From JAPOXR01 sp965219635 (GTDB taxonomy: Bacteria > Pseudomonadota > Alphaproteobacteria > Rhodobacterales > Rhodobacteraceae): DNA of 64,000 nt. Under the pieces are notes generated by a model, which saw only the letters and a program-made list of their open reading frames with translations, ran no database searches and was not told the DNA's origin. Position 1 is the first letter of the stretch, and each line of letters starts with the position of its first letter. Below, piece after piece: positions 1-10,500 of this stretch. Location: the NCBI GenBank assembly GCA_965219635.1, contig OZ244783.1, positions 1 to 64,000 on the forward strand, given 5' to 3'. A program made the position numbers and the translations under genes.

Positions 1-158
1 TCCAGTCCAGCAATAGCGTTGAGCAGTGTCGACTTTCCGCTTCCCGAAGGTCCGACCAAGGCCAGAAAATCACCGCGGGGCAGGGAGATGTCGATGCCCT
101 TGAGCACCTCGACAGAGCCGAAGCGCTTTTCGAGGTTATTGATTACCAGGAACGACAT
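1..158 (-). CDS. ABC transporter ATP-binding protein, N-terminal part (runs off the window)
   Basis: Only the first 52 codons are present; the gene continues beyond base 1. The reading frame from the ATG at 158 begins MSFLVINNLEKRFGSVEVLK and reaches a complete Walker A motif, GPSGSGKST, at about residues 36-44, the expected place for a MalK/UgpC-type nucleotide-binding domain. A good Shine-Dalgarno (AGGGG) lies six bases upstream of the ATG. The gene starts six bases after the stop of the upstream permease, so it is the fourth gene of the sugar-uptake operon 1-3290 and should supply the ATPase that powers those two permeases in the cytoplasmic membrane. Substrate is not deducible from this fragment. 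Confidence 0.9.
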   Translation of the reverse strand, partial: MSFLVINNLEKRFGSVEVLKGIDISLPRGDFLALVGPSGSGKSTLLNAIAGL

Positions 159-164
159 TTGCGC

Positions 165-1046
165 CTACCCCTTGACTGCGCCGGCCATGAGGCCGCGCAC
201 GAAAAATCTTCCGGCAACAACATAGACGAGCAGCGTTGGTATCGCTGCGATGATGGCGCCAGCAAAGTGCACATTATATTCCTTCACGCCCGTGGATGAA
301 CTGACCAGGTTGTTGAGAGCAACCGTCATCGGCTGAGAGTCGAAATCGCTGAATGATGCTCCGAACAGAAAGTCGTTCCAGATGTTGGTGAACTGCCAGA
401 TCACCGTAACCACAATAATCGGGCCCGAGCTTGGCAGGAGAATACGGTAGAATATTCGGAGGAAACTGGCGCCGTCTATCTGCGCCGCCCTGACAAGTTC
501 TGTCGGGAATGCGGCATAATAGTTTCGGAAAAAGAGCGTAGTGAAGCCCAGGCCGTAGACCACGTGTACGAGCACCAAACCCCAGGTCGTACCGGCTATG
601 CCGAGGATGCCGAGCACCCGGGCCATGGGTATGAGCACGATCTGGAAGGGAATGAAGCATGCAAACAGCATGAGGGCGAAGAGGAATGTATCGCCGCGGA
701 ACCGCCATTTGGTGAGCACATAGCCGTTCAGGGCGCCCAGAAGGGTCGAAATTGCAACTGCCGGAACCACCATCTGGATTGAGTTCAGGAAATAGGGCGC
801 AAGCCCAGTGGGCTGCACGCCAATCTGCGCCTGATTCCACGCCTTGAGCCATGGCGCCAGGGTGACGGCTTCCGGCAGCGCAAGCATGTTGCCGGCACGG
901 ATTTCGTCAAGGTGCTTGAGCGAGTTGACCAGCATGACGAAGAGCGGCAGCAGGTAGTAGACTGCAAACACCAGGAGTACAGCGTATATGATGCCGCGGG
1001 TCAGGCGCTCTGTGCGCACTGCGGTTTGTGGTCCGCTAGCGGCCAT
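165..1046 (-). CDS. Carbohydrate ABC transporter permease, MalG-type
   Basis: A 293-residue inner-membrane permease of the CUT1 sugar-uptake family. A hydrophobic N-terminal segment (about residues 18-42) is followed by further membrane spans. The cytoplasmic EAA loop that docks on the ATPase is visible as VRAAQIDGASFLRIFYRILLP, in the C-terminal half where MalG-type permeases have it. Length is normal for the family. Its start codon lies inside the end of the preceding permease gene (11-bp overlap), which suggests translational coupling. It pairs with the MalF-type permease 1036-1935 and is followed within seven bases by the ATPase gene. The binding protein resembles the glucose/mannose group (GtsA-like), so this may be the GtsC-type subunit, but I would not fix the substrate. 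Confidence 0.93.
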   Translation of the reverse strand: MAASGPQTAVRTERLTRGIIYAVLLVFAVYYLLPLFVMLVNSLKHLDEIRAGNMLALPEAVTLAPWLKAWNQAQIGVQPTGLAPYFLNSIQMVVPAVAISTLLGALNGYVLTKWRFRGDTFLFALMLFACFIPFQIVLIPMARVLGILGIAGTTWGLVLVHVVYGLGFTTLFFRNYYAAFPTELVRAAQIDGASFLRIFYRILLPSSGPIIVVTVIWQFTNIWNDFLFGASFSDFDSQPMTVALNNLVSSSTGVKEYNVHFAGAIIAAIPTLLVYVVAGRFFVRGLMAGAVKG

Positions 1047-1935
1047 TATCCGGATCCCTCAATTCGGCGTAGAGGTAGGGGACGATTACGGCCGCAACCA
1101 TCATGAGCATGATGACAGCGGAACCGGCGCCGACCCCCATCTGATTGCGCGTAAAAGTGTAGGAATACATGAAGGTCGCTGGCAATTCTGTGGCCCGGCC
1201 GGGCCCGCCGCCAGTCAACGCTATCACGAGGTCGTAAGACTTGATCGCCATGTGGGCGAGCACGACAAAGGAAGAGAGGAACGCAGGCCTCAGTTGAGGT
1301 ATTATGATCCGGGTATACAGCTTGACGTTCGACGCTCCGTCAATCTGCGCAGCACGGATAATCTCGTTGTCGACACCCCGCAGGCCTGCCAGGAAGACTG
1401 CCATGATAAAGCCTGACGATTGCCAGACTGCTGCAATCACGATGGTATAGATCGCCATCTGGCGATCCTTGATCCAGTCGAATTCGAAACTCTCCCATCC
1501 CCAATTCTGGACGGTCTGTTCCAACCCGATGCCAGGGTCCAGAAACCACTTCCATGCGGTGCCGGTGACAATGAAGCTCAGCGCCATGGGGTACAGATAA
1601 AGGGGCCTCAAAAGGCCTTCGGCCCTGATCTTTTGATCAAGCAGGATAGCCAGGGTCAGTCCGAGTACAGTGCAAATAACAATGTAAAGGCTGCCGAATA
1701 TGAGCAGGTTCTCCACTGCTGTTGACCAGTGGCGCAGTCCGAACAGCCGTTCATAATTCTCGAAACCGACGAGATTGAATTTAGGGAGAATGCGCGAGCC
1801 GGTAAACGACAGATAGGCAGTAAAAAGAATGAAGCCGTAAACAAAAAAGAGAATTGCGGCGACGCTCGGAGCGAGCACAAGGCGCGGCAACGCTTGCTGG
1901 AACCAACCGCGGACTTGCAGGCCCGGAAGCGTCAT
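1036..1935 (-). CDS. Carbohydrate ABC transporter permease, MalF-type
   Basis: A 299-residue permease of the CUT1 family with a first membrane span at about residues 17-42 and several later ones. The EAA motif reads IIRAAQIDGASNVKLYTRIIIP, and the TGGGPGRATE stretch after it is the usual MalF-family sequence (GGP...T). It forms the membrane channel of a sugar importer with the 165-1046 product. The gene lies 89 bp after the binding-protein stop. That gap holds a strong stem-loop (1983-2012), which suggests lower expression of the permeases than of the binding protein. The C-terminus (YAELRDPDNGR) overlaps the start of the next permease gene. Confidence 0.93.
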   Translation of the reverse strand: MTLPGLQVRGWFQQALPRLVLAPSVAAILFFVYGFILFTAYLSFTGSRILPKFNLVGFENYERLFGLRHWSTAVENLLIFGSLYIVICTVLGLTLAILLDQKIRAEGLLRPLYLYPMALSFIVTGTAWKWFLDPGIGLEQTVQNWGWESFEFDWIKDRQMAIYTIVIAAVWQSSGFIMAVFLAGLRGVDNEIIRAAQIDGASNVKLYTRIIIPQLRPAFLSSFVVLAHMAIKSYDLVIALTGGGPGRATELPATFMYSYTFTRNQMGVGAGSAVIMLMMVAAVIVPYLYAELRDPDNGR

Positions 1936-1982
1936 GAATTACAAGGCGTCATGGCAAACGCATTCGATCACAAACAGGGTGG

Positions 1983-2012
1983 GCCGGTTCCGGCTCAATC
2001 GCCGGAACCGGC
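1983..2012 (-). promoter_or_regulatory. 12-bp perfect stem-loop between binding-protein and permease genes
   Basis: GCCGGTTCCGGC (1983-1994) and GCCGGAACCGGC (2001-2012) are exact reverse complements, separated by the six-base loop TCAATC. The hairpin begins 12 bases after the binding-protein stop and ends 47 bases before the permease start. No T-run follows on the minus strand, so a complete intrinsic terminator is unlikely. By analogy with malE-malF intercistronic hairpins it probably stabilises the upstream binding-protein message or partly attenuates transcription. Confidence 0.75.
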
Positions 2013-2024
2013 ATCGTTTTGTTT

Positions 2025-3290
2025 CTACATTGCCGCGTCGATAGCGTTCAGCAGTTCCTCGACCGCAGTCTCGGAGTCGTATTCGCCGTTGAAGTGGGCG
2101 GTGACGACATCATAGATGGCATTCTTGACCGCTGCCCTGTTGGCGTGGCCATGCGCGGCCGAACCAAAGAGCGTGCCATTGGCATCGGCTTCTGCCAGAT
2201 CCTGCATCCCCTTCTTGCCGCAATCGTCGAAATCGGCGTCGGAGACATCAGTTCGCGCGGGAACCGAGCCCTTGACGACATTGAATGCCGACTGGAACGA
2301 GGGTGACAGAATGGCGGATGCCAGCTTTTGCTGCGCGGGACCGCGTTCCTCGCCAACTGCAAACATGGCGAACTGGTCCGAATTGAAAATGACCGTGCCC
2401 TGCGTGCCCGGATGGCGGAAGCAGACGAAGTCAACGCCCGGCTGTTGCCCGGCATTGAGGAATTCACCCTTTGCCCAGTCACCCATCATCTGCATGCCTG
2501 CCTGGCCCTCGATGACCATTGCGGTTGCAAGATTCCAGTCGCGCCCGGAGAAGTTCTCGTCGACATATGAGCGAAGCGTTGCCATGCGATCGAATGCCTC
2601 TTTCATGGTGTCCGAGCCGATGGCGTCTGGATCGAGGTCGATCATGGCCTTCTGGTAGAATTCGGGGCCGCCCGTGGACATCAGGACGCCATCGAACATC
2701 GTGGTTTCCTGCCAAGCCTGGCCACCTTGGGCAAGTGCGATGTAACCAGCTGCCTGAATTGCATCAAGTGCTGCGACCAGTTCGTCCCATGTGGTCGGGA
2801 CAGCGAGCCCGAGCTCATCCATGATCGACTTGTTGGCCCATACCCAGTTGGTCGAGTGCACATTGACAGGTGCCGAAATCCACTTGCCGTCGTACTTTGC
2901 GAATGCCTGAAGCGCTCCCGGCACCACATCGGCCCATCCTTCATCCTCGGCGACGGAATTTAGGTCGGCGAGGGCGCCCTCAGCGGCCCAGTCCTGAATG
3001 TCGAAGCCCAGCAACTGGACGGCAGTTGGCGGATTGCCAGCTGTTACCCTGGCGCGCAGCACGGTCATCGCTTCCGAACCGCCGCCACCGGCAACAGGCA
3101 TGTCTTGCCAGGTAACGCCCTGGCTCTCGAGGTCCTGCTTGAGAACATTGAGAGCAGCTGCTTCGCCGCCAGACGTCCACCAGTGAAGCACTTCGACTTC
3201 TTCTGCGGCTTGGATTGCTGAAGCCGCCAGCAGCGCAATCGAGGCTGCGGCACCTGCAGTGGTTTTGGCCAAGAGTGATTTGGGATTCAT
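2025..3290 (-). CDS. Sugar ABC transporter substrate-binding protein (GtsA-like)
   Basis: Periplasmic solute-binding protein of about 421 residues. The first 28 residues form a typical Sec signal peptide (basic MNPKSLLAK, hydrophobic core, AIQA then AEEVEV). The mature start EVLHWWTSGGEAAAL and the segment PVAGGGGSEAMTVLRARV are characteristic of the glucose/mannose-binding branch of family 1 sugar-binding proteins. A longer frame starts at 3305, but the ATG at 3290 is preceded at six bases by AGGAGA, so the shorter start is preferred. It should capture a sugar and deliver it to the permease pair encoded downstream. It is the first gene of its operon; no regulator is encoded directly upstream. 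Confidence 0.92.
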   Translation of the reverse strand: MNPKSLLAKTTAGAAASIALLAASAIQAAEEVEVLHWWTSGGEAAALNVLKQDLESQGVTWQDMPVAGGGGSEAMTVLRARVTAGNPPTAVQLLGFDIQDWAAEGALADLNSVAEDEGWADVVPGALQAFAKYDGKWISAPVNVHSTNWVWANKSIMDELGLAVPTTWDELVAALDAIQAAGYIALAQGGQAWQETTMFDGVLMSTGGPEFYQKAMIDLDPDAIGSDTMKEAFDRMATLRSYVDENFSGRDWNLATAMVIEGQAGMQMMGDWAKGEFLNAGQQPGVDFVCFRHPGTQGTVIFNSDQFAMFAVGEERGPAQQKLASAILSPSFQSAFNVVKGSVPARTDVSDADFDDCGKKGMQDLAEADANGTLFGSAAHGHANRAAVKNAIYDVVTAHFNGEYDSETAVEELLNAIDAAM

Positions 3291-4597
3291 AATGGTTCTC
3301 CTCATGTTTCAAATCGCGGCCCCTCTATCACCGATCCAACAGTTTCTGCCATACCAAATGACACCGGTTTGCCACTATGCCTTGATTGACCGCAGCCGGA
3401 TTGGAACGACGAAGTTTGCAATGCAGGATGGCCGCCCTCAGCGCGGAGGCCGACTTGGCATTGAGTCCCTTTTGCCTGGAATAGCGCGAGGGTCCGCGGC
3501 AAGCGTGCCTGTTGCCGGAGATCGTCCATTCAGCGGGTTTTCGAGCTGGGCTTCAGTGCGTCCAATTCCTGGCCGACGACAATTTCAATGGAGGCGCAAG
3601 CAACCGTCCGCAAGATTGCATGCCAACCGGGACCGCCCTTGCCTTCTGGCAGGCCGTCTCAACTGCCGGCGTTGGCGGAGCCTGGCGACATATCGGTAAG
3701 CTGCTTGCAGAGGCAGCACAAAGCAGCTTTCCATGCATGCCAAATGCTGTGCCGAAGCTTGCCGGTTTGCTCAAGTTGGCTGCAAATCGTGTTTCGGGCG
3801 TGCCAGGCTCGACGAGCTGGCCTGAGGAAGAATAGAACTTCTGGGTTTGTATTGCCGCTGGCCGGAATTCAATATGTACTTGACCGGGGAATTCCTACGA
3901 ATCACCTGCTGCCTTTGGAAAAGGTAGTAGGTTGCGGTGTCAGAACTGTGCTTCCATGTCAAATTTGTCGCAGCCGCCGAATGTTCAACTCCTGCACTGA
4001 AGGGCATCATGACGCCGGTTGGTATGCCGAACCATTTCCCTGACTGGTGGCAGGAGGGCAGCAGGCAGGCGTGACCAACCCCGCCGACCCGTTGCCGAAT
4101 GTCCGTCTCCTGAACGAAGTGGCAGGGTTGATATCACCGCAACATACAACAAGAACGCCTTTTCGATACACATTTTGGAGCAAGGAGCACGCGAGTTGAA
4201 TGCCCAGGTCCAGGTGCAAGATGGGTTGGAAGCATGACTCTGCCGCCGCAGTCGCGCTGACACGGAAATCGGAGGATGGGCCAGGTTCCCGAGTAACCCG
4301 CCCCGACACTTCAGCACCATTCTGCATTCTGTTCTGGAGATTTGGAGTTGTTGTCTTTCGCCAAGTTATTGGCTAATTTGGTAGTTTGGTGATCGTTTGG
4401 GACAACCGCGGTGCGAATGCTATCTATATTGCCAAAAGTGGCACTTCTGCAACAGAAGTCGTTTGGTACTAGACTTGCCCCTGAAAGAGCAATAGAATGG
4501 AAACACGGTCGGCGTGTGTTCATTCAGCATGTGACCCGGCACGGTTGTTGCTTGGGGGGCGCAAGATGCGAGTCTTGCGGGTCGACTTGTTTGGAGT
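3291..4597. other. 1.3-kb region with no supportable gene
   Basis: Open frames here are short, overlap each other on both strands and show no domain, signal peptide or conserved motif I recognise, so I regard them as chance frames in GC-rich DNA. One plus-strand frame (about 3512-3835) has a mildly protein-like stretch but no assignable family. The last 250 bases (about 4330-4560) are visibly more AT-rich and should hold the promoter and leader of the giant autotransporter gene, including an inverted repeat at 4443-4459. The promoter of the minus-strand sugar transporter operon should lie near 3300-3420; no clear -35/-10 pair was seen. Confidence 0.5.
4443..4459. promoter_or_regulatory. Perfect inverted repeat upstream of the giant autotransporter gene
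   Basis: ACTTCTG and CAGAAGT are perfect 7-base complements around the three-base centre CAA. The site lies in the AT-rich leader about 140 bases before the first start codon. Weak promoter-like elements (TTGGGA at 4397-4402 and TATCTA at 4421-4426, 18 bases apart) lie just upstream, so the repeat could be an operator or a hairpin near the 5' end of the transcript. The role is inferred from position only. Confidence 0.4.
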
Positions 4598-7500
4598 ATG
4601 GCAGTGTTTAGGTGGTTCTCGAGCGTTCATGGCGCCTATTATGGAGCCAAATCAGCGATGGTAGGCAGCTTGGCTGCCATTCGCTTTAAGTCCATTCCTC
4701 GTATTGCAATTGCATGGCTGCTTGCCGGTGCCGCCGCGACCTCCCTGTCGGTGGCAGCATCTGCGCAGGCCACCATGGGCCTGACGCTGACGCCCACTAC
4801 GCTGACGTTGGTCGAAGGTGGAACCGGGACCTACACGGTTGTTCTGGACAGCCAGCCGACGGGAACGGTGACGGTTTCGGTGTCAGGGTCAGGGTATGCG
4901 ACGGTGGACCAATCGTCGCTGACCTTCACGACGGCGAACTGGGACACGCCCCAGACGGTGACCGTGACGGGCATGGATGATGATTTCGACCTCCCGTTTG
5001 ACCAGTCGGCGACGGTGACCAACAGGCCGTTTGGTGGGGGCTACAGCATCAACGACGCAGAAAGCGTCTCTGTGTCGGTGACGGACAATGACGTGAAGGG
5101 GCTGACGCTGTCGCCTGCCACGTTGACGGTGGCAGAAGGCCGCAGCGAAACTTACACGGTTGTTCTGGACAGCAGGCCGTTGGGAACTGTGACGGTGACG
5201 GTGGCATCATCGAACGCCAATGCGAGCGTGGACACGAACCCGACGACGCCGGGGGACCAGTCGACACTGACCTTCGCGGCGAGCGACTGGGACACGGCAC
5301 AGCCGGTTACGGTGACGGGTCTGGATGATACTATCGGCAATCCGTCAGACCTGACTGCAACTCTGACGAACTCGCCATCGGGCGGAGGATATGGCAGCAG
5401 CGAGGCTGCGAGTCTCCCGGTGACGGTAAGAGACAACGACACGAAGGGTCTTACGCTGTCGGCTGCCACGCTGACGGTAGCCGAAGGCGGCACCGGAACC
5501 TACACGCTGGTTCTTGACAGCGTGCCGACGGCACCAGTGACGGTGACGGTGGCATCATCGAACGCCAATGCGAGCGTGGACACGGACCCGACGACGCCGG
5601 GGGACCAGTCGACACTGACCTTCGCGACGAGCGACTGGGACACGGCGCAGACGGTGGCGGTGACAGGCCTGGACGATGACATCGATAATGTGTCCGACCT
5701 GACGGCGACGATATCGAACACGCCATCGGGTGGAGGTTATAGCAGCAGCGAGGCTGTGGATCTGCCGGTGACGGTGACGGATGACGATGTGAAGGGTCTG
5801 ACGCTGTCGGCCGCCACGCTGACGGTGGCCGAAGGCGGCACCGGAACCTACACGGTTGTCCTGGACAGCGAGCCGACGGCGAATGTGACGGTGGCGGTTG
5901 CGGTGGCATCGTCGAATACGAATGCGACGGTGGACAAGTCGTCGCTGACTTTTACGGCGAGTGACTGGGACACGGCGCAGACCGTGACGGTAACGGGCCT
6001 TGATGATGACATCGATAACCCGTCGGACCTGACAGCGACGATTTCAAACACGCCATCGGGTGGAGGTTATAGCAGCAGCGAGGCTGTGGATTTGCCGGTG
6101 ACAGTGACGGATGACGATGTGAAGGGCCTGACGCTGTCGGCCACCACGCTGACGGTGGCCGAAGGCGGCACCGGGACCTACACGGTTGTCCTGGACAGTG
6201 AGCCGACGGCGAATGTGACGGTGGCGGTTGCGGTGGCATCATCGAGCTCGAATGCGACCGTTGACAAGTCATCGCTGACCTTCACGGCGAGTGACTGGGA
6301 CACGGCGCAGACCGTGACGGTAACGGGCCTTGATGATGACATCGATAACCCGTCGGACCTGACAGCGACGATATCGAACACGCCATCGGGCGGCGGCTAT
6401 GGCAGCAGCGAGGCTGCCAATGTTTCAGTGACGGTGACGGATGACGATGTGAAGGGCCTGACGCTGTCGGTCAGTTCGCTGACGGTGGCCGAAGGCGGCA
6501 CCGGGACCTACACGGTTGTCCTGGACAGCGAGCCGACGGCGAATGTGACGGTGGCGGTGGCATCGTCGAGCTCGAATGCGACCGTTGACAAGTCATCGCT
6601 GACCTTCACGGCGAGTGACTGGGACACGGCGCAGACGGTGACGGTGACGGGCCTTGATGATGACATCGACAATGCGTCTGATCTGACGGCGACGATTTCG
6701 AACACGCCATCGGGCGGGGACTATGGCAACAGCGAGGCAGCCAATGTCTCGGTAACCGTGACAAATGACGACACGAAGGGCCTGACGTTGTCGGCCAGCA
6801 CGCTGACGGTGGCCGAAGGCGGCACCGGGACCTACACGGTTGTCCTGGACAGCGAGCCGACGGCGACTGTGACGGTTGCGGTGGCATCGTCGAACGGCAA
6901 TGCGACGGTTGACAAATCGTCGCTGACCTTCACGGCAAGTGACTGGGACACGGCGCAGACGGTGACGGTAACGGGCCTTGATGATGACATCGACAATGCG
7001 TCTGATCTGACGGCGACAATATCGAACACGCCATCGGGCGGGGACTATGGCAACAGCGAGGCTGCCGATGTCTCGGTAACCGTGACCAATGACGACACGA
7101 AGGGCCTGACGTTGTCGGCCAGCACGCTGACGGTGGCCGAAGGTGGCACCGGGACCTACACGGTGGTTCTGGACAGCGAGCCGACGGCGACTGTGACGGT
7201 TGCGGTGGCATCGTCAAACGGCAATGCGACGGTTGACAAATCGTCGCTGACCTTCACGGCGAGTGACTGGGACACGGCGCAGACGGTGACGGTGACGGGC
7301 CTGGACGACGACATCGACAACGCGTCTGATCTGACGGCGACGATATCGAACACGCCATCGGGCGGGGACTATGGCAGCAGCGAGGCTGCAGATGTTGCGG
7401 TGACAGTGACGGACGATGATCTGAAGGGGCTGACGTTGTCGGCCAGCGCCCTGACGGTAGCCGAAGGCGGCACCGGGACCTACACGGTTGTCCTGGACAG

Positions 7501-10500
7501 CGAACCGACGGCGACTGTGACGGTTGCGGTGGCATCGTCGAACACGAATGCGACAATGGACAAGTCGTCGCTGACCTTCACGGCGGCTGACTGGGACACG
7601 GCGCAGACGGTGACGGTAACGGGCCTTGATGATGACATCGACAATGCGTCTGATCTGACGGCGACCATATCGAACACGCCATCGGGCGGCGGCTATGGCG
7701 GCAGCGAGGCTGCCAGTGTTTCAGTGACGGTGACGGATGACGATGTGAAGGGTCTGACGCTGTCGGCCATCACTCTGACGGTGGCCGAAGGCGGCACCGG
7801 GACCTACACGGTTGTCCTCGACAGCGAGCCGACAGCGACTGTGACGGTTACGGTGGCACCGTCGAACGGGAATGCGACGGTTGACAAGTCGTCGCTGACC
7901 TTCACGGCGGCTGACTGGGACACGGCGCAGACGGTGACGGTAACGGGCCTTGATGATGACATCGATAATGAACCTGATCTGACGGCGACGATATCGAACA
8001 CGCCATCGGGCGGGGACTATGGCAGCAGCGAGGCTGCAGATGTTGCGGTGACGGTGACGGACGATGATGTGAAGGGGCTGACATTGTCGGTCAGCACGCT
8101 GACGGTAGCCGAAGGCGGCACCGGGACCTACACGGTTGTCCTCGACAGCGAGCCGACGGCGGATGTGACGGTTGCGGTGGCACCGTCGAACGGGAATGCG
8201 ACGGTTGACAAGTCGTCGCTGACCTTCACGGCGAGTGACTGGGACACGGTGCAGACGGTGACGGTAACGGGTCTTGATGATGACATCGACAATGCGTCTG
8301 ATCTGACGGCGACGATATCGAACACGCCATCGGGCGGCGGCTATGGCGCCAGCGAGGCAGCCAACGTCTCGGTAACCGTGACAAATGACGACACGAAGGG
8401 TCTGACGCTGACGCCCACCACGCTGACGGTGGCCGAAGGCGGCACCGGGACCTACACGGTTGTCCTGGACAGCGAGCCGACGGCGACTGTGACGGTTGCG
8501 GTGGCACCGTCGAACGGGAATGCGACGGTTGACAAGTCGTCGCTGACCTTCACGGCGAGTGACTGGGACACGGCGCAGACGGTGACGGTAACGGGCCTTG
8601 ATGATGACATCGACAATGCGTCTGATCTGACGGCGACAATATCGAACACGCCATCGGGCGGCGGCTATGGCACCAGCGAGGCAGCCAACGTCTCGGTAAC
8701 CGTTACAAATGACGACACGAAGGGCCTGACGTTGTCGGCCAGCACGCTGACGGTGGCCGAAGGCGGCACCGGGACCTACACGGTTGTCCTGGACAGCGAG
8801 CCGACGGCGGATGTGACGGTTGCGGTGGCACCGTCGAGCTCGAATGCGACGGTTGACAAGTCGTCGCTGACCTTCACGGCGAGTGACTGGGACACGGCGC
8901 AGACGGTGACGGTGACGGGTCTGGATGATGACATCGACAATGCGACTGATCTGACGGAGACGATATCGAACACGCCATCGGGCGGGGACTATGGCAACAG
9001 CGAGGCGGCAGATGTTGCGGTTACGGTGACGGACGATGATGTCAAGGGCCTGACGTTGTCGGCCAGCACGCTGACGGTGGCCGAAGGCGGTACCGGGACC
9101 TACACGGTTGTCCTGGACAGCGAACCGACGGCGACTGTGACGGTTGCGGTGGCGCCGTCGAACGGGAATGCGACGGTTGACAAGTCGTCGCTGACCTTCA
9201 CGGCGAGTGACTGGGACACGGCGCAGACGGTGACGGTAACGGGCCTTGATGATGACATCGACAATGCGTCTGATCTGACGGCGACAATATCGAACACGCC
9301 ATCGGGCGGCGGCTATGGCGGCAGCGAGGCTGCCGATGTCTCGGTAACCATGACCAATGACGACACAAAGGGTCTGACGTTGTCGGTCAGCGCCCTGACG
9401 GTGGCCGAAGGCGGTACCGGGACCTACACGGTTGTCCTGGACAGCGAGCCGACGGCGAATGTGACGGTTGCGGTGGCACCGTCGAACGGGAATGCGACGG
9501 TTGACAAGTCGTCGCTGACCTTCACGGCGAGTGACTGGGACACGGTGCAGACGGTGACGGTAACGGGCCTTGATGATGACATCGACAATGCGTCTGATCT
9601 GACGGCGACGATATCGAACACGCCATCGGGCGGCGGCTATGGCACCAGCGAGGCAGCCAACGTCTCGGTAACCGTGACAAATGACGACACGAAGGGTCTG
9701 ACGTTGTCGGCCAGCACGCTGACGGTGGCCGAAGGCGGCACCGGGACCTACACGGTTGTCCTGGACAGCGAGCCGACGGCGAATGTGACGGTTGCGGTGG
9801 CACCGTCGAACGGGAATGCGACGGTTGACAAGTCGTCGCTGACCTTCACGGCGAGTGACTGGGACACGGCGCAGACGGTGACGGTAACGGGCCTTGATGA
9901 TGACATCGACAATGCGTCTGATCTGACGGCGACAATATCGAACACGCCATCGGGCGGCGGCTATGGCACCAGCGAGGCAGCCAACGTCTCGGTAACCGTT
10001 ACAAATGACGACACGAAGGGCCTGACGTTGTCGGCCAGCACGCTGACGGTGGCCGAAGGCGGCACCGGGACCTACACGGTTGTCCTGGACAGCGAACCGA
10101 CGGCGACTGTGACGGTTGCGGTGGCACCGTCGAGCTCGAATGCGACGATTGACAAGTCGTCGCTGACCTTCACGGCGGCTGATTGGGACACGGCGCAGAC
10201 GGTGACGGTGACGGGTCTGGATGATGACATCGACAATGCGTCTGATCTGACGGAGACGATATCGAACACGCCATCGGGCGGCGGCTATAGCAGCAGCGAG
10301 GCTGCAAGCATCGCGGTGACGGTGACGGACGATGATGTGAAAGGCCTGACGCTGACGCCTGCCGCGCTGACGGTGCCCGAAGGCGGCACCGGGACCTACA
10401 CAGTTGTGCTGGACAGCGAGCCGACGGGAACGGTGAGTGTTTCGGTGTCATGGTCAGGTTATGCATCGGCGGACAAAACCACGCTGACCTTCACGCCAGC

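Noticed and set aside
3512..3835. Plus-strand frame of 107 codons upstream of the giant gene
   Set aside because: No recognisable family, no ribosome site, and overlapping frames of similar length on both strands.
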